Below, piece by piece: positions 53,361 through 63,700 of a stretch of DNA of 64,000 nucleotides; positions within the stretch are counted from its first letter, which is position 1; the number at the start of each line of letters is the position of its first letter. A program made the position numbers and the translations under genes. Origin of the DNA: Pyruvatibacter sp. (GTDB lineage: Bacteria; Pseudomonadota; Alphaproteobacteria; CGMCC-115125). Under the pieces are notes generated by a model. It had not been told where the DNA came from, did not search any database, and saw nothing but the letters and a program-made list of their open reading frames with translations. The DNA lies in assembly GCF_040219635.1 (NCBI RefSeq), contig NZ_JAVJSC010000008.1:1-64000 (forward strand), given 5' to 3'.

Positions 53361-54941
53361 ATGACTTCGAATGATCCAGGTTCGGGCCTTTCAGACCTTG
53401 CCCGCGAAGCGGTGGCAAATGTTGTCGCACCCGAACCACCTCCCGCTGCCGCGACAGGACCCGGCGATGGTCGCGCCCACGAAAAAGTGGAGCGCCATGA
53501 TGTGGAGCCGGTCAACTCGGCTGCCTCACGGTCGCTGTATGAAAAACGCCGCGCCATTCATCCCAAACTGGTGCACGGGGTTTTCCGCAACATCAAATGG
53601 GTGGTGATGGCGGTCACCCTTGGCATTTATTATGTGCTGCCATGGATCCGCTGGGATCGCGGCCCCAATGCGCCGGACCAGGCCGTGCTGCTGGATATGC
53701 CGGGGCGGCGGTTTTATTTCTTCTTCATCGAAATCTGGCCGCAGGAAATCTATTACATCACCGGGCTGCTGGTGCTCGCCTCGCTGGTGCTGTTTTTGGC
53801 CACCTCGCTGTTTGGCCGGGTGTGGTGCGGCTATACCTGTCCACAAACCGTATGGACGGATCTGTTCATCATGGTGGAGCGCATGGTGGAGGGGGACCGC
53901 AACGACCGGCTGCGCATGGCCAAGCGCCCCTGGACGCTGGGCAAGTTTGGCAAAAAACTCACCAAGCATTCCATCTGGGTGCTGATCGCGCTGGCGACCG
54001 GCGGCGCGTGGGTGTTCTATTTCGCCGACGCCCCCACATTGGCCGTGCAGCTTGTCACGCTGGACGCGCCGGTTGTGGCCTATCTGTTTATCGGCGTGTT
54101 CGCCTCTACCACCTACCTGCTGGGTGGCCTCGCCCGCGAACAGGTGTGCACCTATATGTGTCCGTGGCCGCGCATTCAGGGTGCGCTGGTGGATGACCAG
54201 TCGTTTCTGGTCAGCTACCGGACAGACCGGGGTGAGCCACGCGGCGCGCACCGCAAGGGCGACACATGGGAGGGGCGGGGCGACTGCATTGACTGCAAGC
54301 AATGTGTTGTGGCGTGCCCGATGGGCATCGACATCCGCGACGGCGACCAGCTTGAGTGCATTCAGTGTGCGCTGTGCATTGATGCGTGCAACGACATCAT
54401 GGACAAGATCGACCGCCCGCGCGGTCTCATCACCTATGATAATTTCGACAATATGGAGCGGCGCGAAAAAGGCCTGGCACCGCGCACGCGCTTGCTGCGT
54501 CCGCGCACCATTTTGTATGCGGCGCTCATTGTGCTGGTGGGGGCGATCATGCTGGCCGCGCTTGTCACCCGCTCTCCGCTGGACGTAAACGTGCTGCGCG
54601 ACCGCAACCCGTTGTTCGTCATGTTGTCTGACGGGTCCATCCGCAACGGCTATGACGTGAAGATCCTCAACAAGCTGTCGGAAGAGCGGTTGTTCAACGT
54701 TACTGTCACGGGCCTTGAGGGTGCGCGGCTGTCCACGCTGACACAGACCGGCCTTGAGACTTTGCCGGTGGCCGTTGCGCCCGACCGGTTGCGCAATCTG
54801 CGGGTGTTCGTGTCAGTATCAGCCGAGCAGACAGGGCTGGTTGAAGACGGTGTGGCAGATATTGATTTTGTCATCACGGACATGATGGATGGCCGCGAAG
54901 TCCGCAACGCCACGACCTTCCGCGTACCTGACCAGCGCTAG
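53361..54941 (+). CDS. ccoG: cbb3 oxidase accessory ferredoxin-like protein CcoG/FixG
   Basis: 526 residues with several membrane helices and polyferredoxin motifs: CGYTCPQTVWTDLF, CTYMCPWPRIQ, then CIDCKQCVVACPMGID and CIQCALCIDACND for two [4Fe-4S] clusters. The C-terminal part is an Ig-like periplasmic domain. CcoG reduces Cu(II) to Cu(I) for assembly of the oxidase CuB site. It begins the ccoGHIS assembly set, 148 bp after ccoP, so it may have its own transcript. Confidence 0.96.
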   Translation: MTSNDPGSGLSDLAREAVANVVAPEPPPAAATGPGDGRAHEKVERHDVEPVNSAASRSLYEKRRAIHPKLVHGVFRNIKWVVMAVTLGIYYVLPWIRWDRGPNAPDQAVLLDMPGRRFYFFFIEIWPQEIYYITGLLVLASLVLFLATSLFGRVWCGYTCPQTVWTDLFIMVERMVEGDRNDRLRMAKRPWTLGKFGKKLTKHSIWVLIALATGGAWVFYFADAPTLAVQLVTLDAPVVAYLFIGVFASTTYLLGGLAREQVCTYMCPWPRIQGALVDDQSFLVSYRTDRGEPRGAHRKGDTWEGRGDCIDCKQCVVACPMGIDIRDGDQLECIQCALCIDACNDIMDKIDRPRGLITYDNFDNMERREKGLAPRTRLLRPRTILYAALIVLVGAIMLAALVTRSPLDVNVLRDRNPLFVMLSDGSIRNGYDVKILNKLSEERLFNVTVTGLEGARLSTLTQTGLETLPVAVAPDRLRNLRVFVSVSAEQTGLVEDGVADIDFVITDMMDGREVRNATTFRVPDQR

Positions 54942-54955
54942 GAGGCGCAAAACCA

Positions 54956-55486
54956 ATGGTGCTTTTGAAAAATGGCCTGACCGGGTGGCATGTGCTGGGC
55001 GCGATGGTGGCGTTTTTCGGCGTCATCTTCGCAGTGAACGGGTTCATGACCTATCAGGCGCTGAGCACGTTTTCAGGCATCGAAACACCCAATGCCTATC
55101 AGGTGGGCCGCGATTTCAACCAGACCCTTGAGGCGGCTGAAGCGCAACGCGCGCGCGGCTGGCAGGTGACATTTGACGAGAAATTTGTCGCCATGCCTGA
55201 CGGAACGCAGGCCCGTGTCGTGGTAACGGTAGCGGACGCAGCCGGATCAGCCATCAGCGGCCTTGACGGCACCCTCACCTTCTGGCGCCCTGTTGTGCAG
55301 GGCAAGGACGTGGTGGCGGTGCTCACGCCGTTCACCGACGGAACCTATGTGGCAGAAGCGGTTCTGCCCGCACGCGGCACATGGGATATGCGGCTGTCGC
55401 TTGAAGCCTCAACGGATATGCGGGCGGATGCCGACACAACGCCATATTATCTTGAGAAGCGTGTGTTTGCCGGCGGGCCTTCGTGA
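54956..55486 (+). CDS. ccoH: cbb3 oxidase assembly protein CcoH/FixH
   Basis: 176 residues. One membrane helix near the N-terminus (VLGAMVAFFGVIFAVNGFM), then a periplasmic beta-rich FixH domain (YQVGRDFNQTLEAAEAQRARGW, LTFWRPVVQGKD, GTWDMRLSLEAS). CcoH is needed for oxidase stability and works next to the CcoI copper pump. Starts 14 bp after ccoG; its stop overlaps the GTG that could begin ccoI. Confidence 0.93.
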   Translation: MVLLKNGLTGWHVLGAMVAFFGVIFAVNGFMTYQALSTFSGIETPNAYQVGRDFNQTLEAAEAQRARGWQVTFDEKFVAMPDGTQARVVVTVADAAGSAISGLDGTLTFWRPVVQGKDVVAVLTPFTDGTYVAEAVLPARGTWDMRLSLEASTDMRADADTTPYYLEKRVFAGGPS

Positions 55487-55488
55487 CC

Positions 55489-57726
55489 ATGACAGATGCT
55501 GCTGTTTCGCAAAATGCTCTGAGTACAGATGTTCCTGATATTCCGGAGCATTATGTCAGCACGCTTGAGGGTGGCGGCGCGGTTGTGCACTTTGTTGTGG
55601 ATGGCGTGCATTGCGGTGGCTGCGTGCGCAAGGTGGAGCGTGCGGTGCATGAGGTGCGCGGTGTCAGTGATGCGCGCCTCAATCTCTCAACCAAGCGGCT
55701 GACGGTCAGCTTTGCGCCGGATGCCACCACCCCGCGCGCCATTGTGGCGGCTGTTGTAGGTGTGGGCTACGGCGCGCGGCCGTTTCACCCGCAGGCGCTA
55801 CACTCCCAACAGGCGCGTGAGGAACGCGAACTGATTACCTGCATGGGGGTGGCGGGCTTTGCCGCCGCCAACGTCATGCTGCTGTCGGTTTCTGTATGGG
55901 CGGGCCATGAAGGCGGCATGGAGCCAGCCACGCGCGACATGTTCCACTGGATTTCCGGCCTCATTGCCATGCCGGCCATCGCGTTTTCAGGGCGGCCGTT
56001 CTTTCGCTCCGCCGTGCGGGCCTTGCGCGCCGGGACCATGAACATGGATGTGCCCATATCGCTGGCCGTTTTGCTGGCGGCCACCATGAGCCTGGCGGAA
56101 ACCATTGCCGGTGCGAAGCACGTTTACTTTGATGCCTCGATCATGCTGCTGTTTTTCCTGCTGATCGGCCGTACACTGGATATAAAGATGCGCGGACGGG
56201 CGGCGCTGGCAGCGCAAAACCTGCTGGCGCTGCGGGCGGATGCGGCAACTGTCATCGGCGACGACGGCGTGGCGCGGGCGATGCCGGTTGAAGCGCTGCG
56301 CCCCGGCATGATCGTTGCGGTTGCCACCGGCCAACGCATCGCGGCTGATGGTGTGGTGGCGCAGGGCCGCTCTGACCTTGATACCAGTCTCATCACGGGC
56401 GAGACGGCACCGCGCGCGGTGGAGCCGGGCGGTCAGGTTTTTGCCGGCACGCTCAATATGTCCGGCCCGTTGCGGGTGCGTGTCACGGCGGGCGACGACG
56501 ACACTTTGTTGAGCGAAATCGTGCGGCTGATGGAAGCTGCCGAGCAGGGCCGCGACAAATATGTGCGCATCGCTGACCGCGCGGCGCGGCTCTATGCGCC
56601 GATGGTTCATATTCTGGCAGCGGCCACGTTTCTGGGCTGGTGGCTGGCCGGCGGCATGGCGTGGGACGGATCGCTGAAAATCGCCATCGCGGTTTTGATC
56701 ATCACCTGTCCGTGCGCCCTGGCGCTGGCGGTGCCGGTTGTGCATGTGGTGGCCAGCGGGCGCTTGCTGGCGCGCGGCATTTTGCTCAAATCATCGGACG
56801 CGCTGGAGCGCCTGGCCGAGATCAATACGCTGGTGTTTGACAAGACCGGCACCCTGACCGATGGCGCACTTGAACTGGTGCGCGAAGGTGTGGACGGGCG
56901 CACGCTTGAGGCTGCCGCCATGCTGGCGCGGGCGAGCACACATCCGCTCAGCCGGTCGCTGGCCCATGCAGCGGGTGCGGGTGTGTCTGCTGACGCTGTG
57001 AGCGAGCATCCCGGCCAGGGATTGATAGGTGACATCGACGGTGTGCCTGCGCGGCTTGGCAGTGCGGCCTTTGTGGGCGCTGATGGCGATGCGCACAGTG
57101 CCGGGCCTGAAATCTGGTTCCGTCTTGGCGATGATGCGCCGCAGCGGTTTGGTTTCTCGGACAGCTTGCGGGACGACGCTGCCGAAGTCGTATCATGGGC
57201 CAAAGCACGCGGCATGAAGGTTGTATTGCTATCGGGGGATCGCGCGCAAACAGTTGCCAGCGCGGCACGCGCGGCGGGCATTGACGACTATGCCGCTGAA
57301 TTGATGCCGCAGGACAAGATTGCGCGGCTTGAAGCATTGGCCGCGTCCGGTGCGCGGGTGTTGATGGTGGGCGACGGGCTGAATGATGCGCCCGCACTTG
57401 CTGCCGCCCACGTGTCGATGTCGCCAGCCTCCGGCGCGGATGTCTCTCAGGCGGCGGCGGATCTGGTGTTTCAGGGGCAGTATCTGGCACCGGTCACCGT
57501 GGCGCTTGACGTTGCGCGCATCAGCCAGAAACTGGTGTTGCAAAACTTCGGCCTGTCGCTGGCCTACAATTTTGTGGCCGTGCCCATCGCGGTGGCAGGC
57601 TTTGTGACGCCGCTGATTGCCGCCGTCGCCATGTCATCATCATCCATACTCGTGACGCTGAATGCGCTGCGGTTGCGGCTACAAAAGATTGGGCTGCGCG
57701 GTGTCGGTACGGGAGGCGAGAGCTAG
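55489..57726 (+). CDS. ccoI: Copper-exporting P-type ATPase for oxidase assembly, CcoI/FixI
   Basis: 745 residues from ATG 55489 (GTG 55483, overlapping the ccoH stop, is an alternative). The N-terminal metal-binding domain has VHCGGC (Cys42, Cys45). The membrane CPC motif is ITCPCALAL, the phosphorylated loop DKTGTLTD, and the hinge MVGDGLNDAPAL. CcoI moves Cu(I) out of the cytoplasm for insertion into CcoN. The set of eight membrane helices and length fit the FixI group of Cu ATPases rather than detoxifying CopA. Confidence 0.95.
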   Translation: MTDAAVSQNALSTDVPDIPEHYVSTLEGGGAVVHFVVDGVHCGGCVRKVERAVHEVRGVSDARLNLSTKRLTVSFAPDATTPRAIVAAVVGVGYGARPFHPQALHSQQAREERELITCMGVAGFAAANVMLLSVSVWAGHEGGMEPATRDMFHWISGLIAMPAIAFSGRPFFRSAVRALRAGTMNMDVPISLAVLLAATMSLAETIAGAKHVYFDASIMLLFFLLIGRTLDIKMRGRAALAAQNLLALRADAATVIGDDGVARAMPVEALRPGMIVAVATGQRIAADGVVAQGRSDLDTSLITGETAPRAVEPGGQVFAGTLNMSGPLRVRVTAGDDDTLLSEIVRLMEAAEQGRDKYVRIADRAARLYAPMVHILAAATFLGWWLAGGMAWDGSLKIAIAVLIITCPCALALAVPVVHVVASGRLLARGILLKSSDALERLAEINTLVFDKTGTLTDGALELVREGVDGRTLEAAAMLARASTHPLSRSLAHAAGAGVSADAVSEHPGQGLIGDIDGVPARLGSAAFVGADGDAHSAGPEIWFRLGDDAPQRFGFSDSLRDDAAEVVSWAKARGMKVVLLSGDRAQTVASAARAAGIDDYAAELMPQDKIARLEALAASGARVLMVGDGLNDAPALAAAHVSMSPASGADVSQAAADLVFQGQYLAPVTVALDVARISQKLVLQNFGLSLAYNFVAVPIAVAGFVTPLIAAVAMSSSSILVTLNALRLRLQKIGLRGVGTGGES

Positions 57727-57729
57727 AAA

Positions 57730-57903
57730 ATGGACGTACTTGCCCTGCTTATTCCCGCAGCGTTGTTTTTAGGCCTGCTGGGGCTTGCCGGTTTTTTGTG
57801 GGCGCTCAAGAGCGGTCAGTTCGATGATCTCGACGGGGCGGCAGAACGCATCCTGTTTGATGACGACGACGATCAGCCGCCCGCACCGCGAGATGAAAAA
57901 TAG
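57730..57903 (+). CDS. ccoS: cbb3 oxidase maturation protein CcoS/FixS
   Basis: 57 residues: one membrane helix (LALLIPAALFLGLLGLAGFLWAL), then KSGQFDDLDGAAERILFDDDD, the CcoS hallmark with an acidic end. CcoS is required for cofactor insertion into CcoN. It begins three bases after the ccoI stop and completes the cluster; the convergent DUF2189 gene ends six bases beyond its stop. Confidence 0.95.
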   Translation: MDVLALLIPAALFLGLLGLAGFLWALKSGQFDDLDGAAERILFDDDDDQPPAPRDEK

Positions 57904-57909
57904 ACGCTC

Positions 57910-58716
57910 TTACTCTGTTGGCGCTGCAATCACATCCTTGTAGGCGTGCCAGGTGGCGTGGCCCACAAGCGGGAATGTGATGATAAGCCCGACAAACAGC
58001 GTGGCGATGCCGAAGGCCGTCAGGATCAGCACCAGCCAGGCCCACAGCAGCATCGGCCCCAGGTTGAGCTGAACAGCCTTGATGCTGGTCAGCACCGCAG
58101 TGACTGCATCAATGTCGCGTTCCACCAGCATGGGAACGGACACAACGGCTGCGGAAAACACCACAGCCGCAATGGCACCCCCCACCAGCGTGCCGGTGAC
58201 AAGAAGCGCCAGACCACGCGGCTCAAGAATGAGCGCCGGGAAGAACTCGCTGAAAGGCGGGAAGGATTCCATGCCGAAAAAGATCGCAAACAACAATGTG
58301 GCAATGCGGATCCACGCCAGCAACATGAGCGACAACATCACGCCGATGAAGGCAAGCTGCACGGGTGCCGCGGTGGAGACGATGGCCACGTCGGATGTGC
58401 TGATCGGTTCGCCGGATTGCAGGCGGCGCGATATTTCATACAGGCCCACGGCGAGCAGCGGGCCGACCAGCATGAAGCCTGCGGCCAGCGCCAGAATGAG
58501 CGAGAACAGTTCAAGGTAGAGCAGGCCCGCTGTTACACCGGCTGAGACCGCGACGAAAACCAGACCGTAGCCAAGGCTGAGGCCGGGGCGGCTCCACAGG
58601 TCACGCCAGCCCGCAGCCAGCCAGCGCCAGGGGGCGTCCATGGCAATTGTATTGACCACCGGCGCGGCCTTGGGGCCGGGCATGGAGTGGTCGATGGTCT
58701 GATCCGGTGTGCTCAT
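57910..58716 (-). CDS. DUF2189-family integral membrane protein
   Basis: 268 residues. Six or more hydrophobic segments; the opening PWRWLAAGWRDLWSRPGLSLGYGLVFV and the closing LVGHATWHAYKDVI are hallmarks of DUF2189. GLYEISRRLQSGEP is the cytoplasmic loop block. The function of the family is not established. In alphaproteobacteria it is often near respiratory genes, and here it converges on ccoS with 6 bp between stops. Divergent from tamA. Confidence 0.85.
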   Translation of the reverse strand: MSTPDQTIDHSMPGPKAAPVVNTIAMDAPWRWLAAGWRDLWSRPGLSLGYGLVFVAVSAGVTAGLLYLELFSLILALAAGFMLVGPLLAVGLYEISRRLQSGEPISTSDVAIVSTAAPVQLAFIGVMLSLMLLAWIRIATLLFAIFFGMESFPPFSEFFPALILEPRGLALLVTGTLVGGAIAAVVFSAAVVSVPMLVERDIDAVTAVLTSIKAVQLNLGPMLLWAWLVLILTAFGIATLFVGLIITFPLVGHATWHAYKDVIAAPTE

Positions 58717-58879
58717 TGGACAGTCTCTCCCCTTCAGTGGCCGACACTAAACGTGCCAGCGTCGGCATTATGCGCGATTTGGCGGATTAGTGAATTGATA
58801 CGGCGCAAATTGGCGTGTTAGCTGGCCTATGGCATCGGCGGGTCGCACGTTCCGGCCGAAGCGGCTATATTGCAGGAAT

Positions 58880-60736
58880 ATGGTACTTTTTCTCGGTTTT
58901 TTGACAGGTTTGCGGCGCGCCGGGCTGAGCGCGGGCGCGTGCTTTTTTGCCGGTTGTCTGCTGGCAGGTGCAGCACATGCCGCCAACCACGTGCCGGTGG
59001 GCGAGCGCGGCTACACTGTGCGGGTTGTGGATGGGGCAGGCGTGCTGCTGCCCGCGCCACTTGCCGGACAGCTTGAAGAGATGTCGCAGCTCGTGGCGCG
59101 GCGCAGCGAGCCGCCGCCGGGCATCGGCGGCGTGCGGCGGCGTGCGCAGGGTGATGTGCAGCGTCTGGGCAGGGTGCTTCAGGCGCACGGCTATTTCGAA
59201 GGCACGGTGGCCTATGAGCTTGATCTCAAACCCTCCGCGCCCGATCAGCCTGTAAACGTGACACTGGTTGTCGAGCCGGGGCCGCAATATTTGTTGGGCA
59301 CCAGCACGGTGTCCTACATGGATACGCAGGCCGATACGGCAAGCCTGCCGCAGGGTTTGGGCGACGCGGGCGTTGAGCCGGGCAGGCCCGCAATCGCGGC
59401 CGACATTCTGGCGGCGGAAACAAAGCTCGCGGCTGACCTTCGCGCGCGCGGGTTCGCCTTTGCCAGGGTCGCAGATCGTCGGGCACTGGCAAATGTGGAA
59501 ACGGATGTTCTGGATGTCACGACCTTCATCAGCCTTGGCGACCGCGCACAGTTTGGCGCGCTGACCGTCGAAGGTCTTGAGCGGGTTGAACCGCACTACA
59601 TCGAGCGGCGGCGCACGTTCAAGCAGGGCGAGGAGTTTGACCCGCAAAAACTTGCCGACATGCGCGCAGGGCTTGCGCGCTCCGGCCTGTTCAACGCCGT
59701 GCGGTTTGAAACTGCCGAAACACTGTCACCTGATGGCACGTTGCCCGTGACGTTGATGGTCAGCGAGCGCGCGCCGCGCACGGTGGGGGCGGGCGCCAGT
59801 TTCTCCAGTACGGAAGGGTTTGGCGTCAATGCCCATTGGGAGCATCGCAACCTGCTGGGTGGCGGACAGCATTTGCGGCTTGAGGCCACGCTGGCACAAA
59901 TCGAGCAGGAACTGGCCGTGCTCTACCGGGTGGCCGGGTTCAGGCGTGCCGACCAGACCCTTGAACTTGGGCTTGCCGCCGGCCGCGAAGAAACCGACGT
60001 CTATACCCGTACCGGCGCCGTGATAACCACAACCATCGAACGCCCCCTGGCCGACAGGTGGACGGGGCGGGCGGGTCTGTCGCTTGATGTGGCACAGGTA
60101 GATGAAGAGGGCGAATCCAGCACCCGGTCCACGCTGGTGGGCCTGCCGCTTCAGGCTCTGTATGACGGCGCGGACAGTGCGCTGGACCCCACGCGCGGTG
60201 TGCGGCTTCGGGTGAAGTCCACGCCCTATGCCGGTCATTTTGACAAGGCACTGGCATTTCATGTGGCGGATGTGGAACTGCGCAGCTATGTGCCGCTGGA
60301 CGATGACGGGCGGCTTGTTTTTGCCACGCGCGGGCGGCTTGGCTCCATTCTGGGCGCGCGCACGGGCGAACTGCCTGCCGACAAGCGCTTTTATGCAGGC
60401 GGTGCCGGCTCCATCAGAGGGTTTGAGTTTCAGGAGGTGGCACCGCTGGGTGCGGACGGAACAGCCGAAGGCGGGCGTGGACTGGCAGAGCTGTCGGCTG
60501 AGTTACGCTGGCGCTTTGCGGATGATTTCGGCATCGTGCCGTTTGTGGATGCGGGGCATGTGTCAGATGCGCCGATCCCTGATTTTTCAGACGAGATTGC
60601 CTGGGCGGGCGGTCTGGGGTTTCGCTATTACACGTCGTTTGGCCCCATCGGCATTGATTTTGCCTATCCCATCGCCACGCCGTCGGATGAAGATCCCAGC
60701 CTTAAATTCTACGTAAAGCTGGGCCAGGCTTTTTGA
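58880..60736 (+). CDS. tamA: TamA-like outer-membrane assembly protein (BamA/Omp85 superfamily)
   Basis: 618 residues from ATG 58880, which places a signal peptide (VLFLGFLTGLRRAGLSAGACFFAGCLLAGAAHA) at the start; ATG 58829 is an alternative. POTRA domains span about 25-260 (e.g. RVLQAHGYFEGTVAYEL, FGALTVEGLERVEPHYI). The C-terminal 16-strand Omp85 barrel includes the lid-loop block FYAGGAGSIRGFEFQE and ends FYVKLGQAF with terminal Phe. TamA works with TamB in outer-membrane protein and lipid homeostasis. Its stop overlaps the tamB start (TGATG). Confidence 0.93.
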   Translation: MVLFLGFLTGLRRAGLSAGACFFAGCLLAGAAHAANHVPVGERGYTVRVVDGAGVLLPAPLAGQLEEMSQLVARRSEPPPGIGGVRRRAQGDVQRLGRVLQAHGYFEGTVAYELDLKPSAPDQPVNVTLVVEPGPQYLLGTSTVSYMDTQADTASLPQGLGDAGVEPGRPAIAADILAAETKLAADLRARGFAFARVADRRALANVETDVLDVTTFISLGDRAQFGALTVEGLERVEPHYIERRRTFKQGEEFDPQKLADMRAGLARSGLFNAVRFETAETLSPDGTLPVTLMVSERAPRTVGAGASFSSTEGFGVNAHWEHRNLLGGGQHLRLEATLAQIEQELAVLYRVAGFRRADQTLELGLAAGREETDVYTRTGAVITTTIERPLADRWTGRAGLSLDVAQVDEEGESSTRSTLVGLPLQALYDGADSALDPTRGVRLRVKSTPYAGHFDKALAFHVADVELRSYVPLDDDGRLVFATRGRLGSILGARTGELPADKRFYAGGAGSIRGFEFQEVAPLGADGTAEGGRGLAELSAELRWRFADDFGIVPFVDAGHVSDAPIPDFSDEIAWAGGLGFRYYTSFGPIGIDFAYPIATPSDEDPSLKFYVKLGQAF

Positions 60737-63700
60737 TGTTTTCGTTTCTGGATGATGTGGATTGGCCGCGCGTGCGGCAGCTTGGCCTGCGCGGCCTGCG
60801 CTATGGCGGCATCGGTGCGGCGGGGCTTGGCGCGCTGACGCTGATGCTGGCGCTGAGTGCGTTTGTCGCGCTGCAGTTTGGCGGCGTGCGCTCTGCACTG
60901 GGTGACTGGCTGATTGCGTCGCTCGGCGAAGGCGACGGACTGACCATCGAGATAGACCGCTATCGCGGCGTATGGCCGGTCAGCTTCGGGGCGGACACCA
61001 TCACCATCCGCGATGGCGGTGAGCTGCTGGCGGAAATCAGCAATGCTGACCTGTCGTGGAAACCGTTCGCGCTGCTGAGTGGCAGGGTTCACGTCACGTC
61101 GCTGGAAGCCTCCGACATCACCGTGCATTCGTTCGGCGCGGGCGATGATGCGCCGTCAGAACCCTCCCCGCTCATTCCCCAGCTTCCGGTGTCGGTGCAG
61201 GTGGACAGCCTGTCACTGCCGCAGATCACGCTGATGCCCGGTGTTGCGGGCGGTGCACCTGTGACGCTGGCCGTTGAGGGACGTGGCGGGCTGAGCGGCA
61301 GCGGTGCCACGCTGGCCCTCACCGTAGCGCGCACCGACGGTGGCCGCTTTGATCTTGATACCTCGCTGACCTACGCACCCGACACACAGACGCTGGCGTT
61401 TGACGTGTCGCTGGAGGATGGCAGCGCGGCTGCGCCGGGGCTGATTGCAGCGCTTACAGGCAACACCGACCTTACCCGTGTCAGTCTGAAGGCAACAGGC
61501 GATGGGCCAGTAGATAACTGGCAGGGACGCGTGCGGGCCCAGGCAGGACGTTTGGGTGATGTCGACATGATAGCCACAGGCGACCGCCGCGACGGGCGGC
61601 CGATGCGGGTTGCGCTTGACCTGCGGCTCGGTCCGGCAGTGGCGGGTGCGCCTGCCGCCGTTACCGCCAATGCCACGCTGGTGCGCGACAATGATCGGTA
61701 TGCGTTTGATGACCTGCGTGTTGACGCGGGTGACGCCCGCTTTGACGGGCAACTGACTGTTACAGACCCATTGGGTGCACCGGGTGTTGACGCATCGGGC
61801 ATTCTGGCAGGGCTGGCCGCCCTGCTGGACGCAGACACACACGAGACTTTGGCGGCGGACGCCGTGAATGTGGTGTTGGACATATCCGCCGATGACACGC
61901 TGACGCAGTTCGAGATTGCACGCCTGAGCGTTTCCACGCCTGCCACGGATGCAGCGCCGGTTCAGCAGGTGACGTTTGCCGGGGCAGTGGACACTTATGC
62001 GCGAACCCTGCGCGGGCAGGCCGCCGTTGCGCTGGATGAGGTTGCACCGTTTGCGGCCCTTGCCGGCATTGAGATGGCTGGCGCGCTGCGCGGCGACCTT
62101 GCAATAGACCAGGCAACCTTCGAGGGCGCTGCTGAGGGTACACTGGACGTGGTTTACACACCCACCAGTCTGCCAGACCCGCGCCTGCTGGGGCTTGTGG
62201 GTGAGCAACTGAGTATTGCCGCCCGCGTGAGCGCCACAAATGACGGGCAAACACGCATTGAAACCCTGACCCTTACACCCGCCAGTGGTAGTTTTGGCGG
62301 TGCAGCGTCGGGCCTTGTTTCAGCATCTTCAGCCGACCTGAACATTGTTCTGAATACGGATGATCTTGCCCCGTTCAGCGACCTTGCCGGCGTGCCGTTG
62401 ACCGGGGCAGGCACTTTCACTGCGGCACTCACGGGGCCATTCGAGGCACTTCAGACCAACATTGAGGCAACGGTCGAGGGGGCGCAGGTAAGCGGCACAC
62501 TCCTATCGGGTACGGCAACCACAACGCTGGCGCTTGCGCCCGCGGTCTCAGGCCCTGTTGCGTTCACCGGCACCGTTGCCGGTGCCCCCGCCACAGCGGC
62601 GCTGCAACTGAACACCGACGCGGGTGTAATCCGCCTGTCGGATATTTCGGCATCCTTGCTGGGTGTGGATGTGCGCGGCAACGTCACTTTGCCCGCCCGC
62701 GACATGCCGTTGGACGCTCAGCTTGAGGGCACAGTCACCGACCTGGCGATACTGGGACGGGTACTTGGCACACCGCTTCAAGGCACCGGCACATTTACGG
62801 CGACCAGTGCGCAGGACGCCGATGGTCCACTGACCGCCGATGGCACAATGACCGCCGATCGCCCAATGACCATTGAGGCGGCCCTGCGCGAGGTGTTGGT
62901 TTCCGGGGTGTCCATCGCCGCGCTCAATCTGGACGGGACGCTCGCGCAAACCGGTGAAGTTGCGGCACGCCTGCGTGCGCGTGTCATGAGTGTTGCGCAC
63001 ATAGACATTGAGCAGTTGCGCCTTGATGTATCCGGGCCTGTATCGCGGCTTGACGTGTCGGCCGCGCTGTCGGGCATTTCCACCCTTGAAGATGCGCGCG
63101 GCACCGGCGAACTGGCTGTGGCTGCGGTTTACAGCGCCACTACGGTGCGTGTGTCATCGCTGAACGGGCGCATCGGCAATGTGCCGCTGGATCTGGCGGC
63201 ACCTTTCAACGTTGCGTTGGATGGCGGCGTTGAGGTTGCCCCGCTGCAGCTTGCAGTGGGCGAAGGTGAAGTGAATGCCAGCTTCAGCCGGTCTGCCACA
63301 GCGCTCGCCGCCACCGCCGAAATGCGCGACGTGCCGCTTCGTTTGATTGCCCTGCTTGCGGGCGACAGCAGCGCTGTGCGGGGTACGCTTGACGGCTCAG
63401 CGGAACTGTCCGCATCCGGCAGTACGGGCAGCGGCCGCGCCACGTTCAGGCTGTCGCCGCGTGTGCCCGGTGACGATGCTGATATTCCTGATGTGACGCT
63501 GGATGCCACATGGGATGGGCGTATGGCAGCGGGCACGGTGACGTCTGATGCGCCGGGCACGGACGATCTGGTGGCCAGAGCACAGCTTCCACTGCGCGCC
63601 CGCAACGGCATTCCCGGTGTGCCGTCTGACGCACGGCTTGAAGCGCTGATGAAAGGCTCGCTTGATGTCGGCGCATTCTGGCCGTTGGTTCCGGTGGACG

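Noticed and set aside
61213..62250. 345-residue and other minus-strand frames opposite tamB
   Set aside because: The plus-strand frame from 60736 is continuously open and TamB-like; the antisense frames arise from its codon bias.
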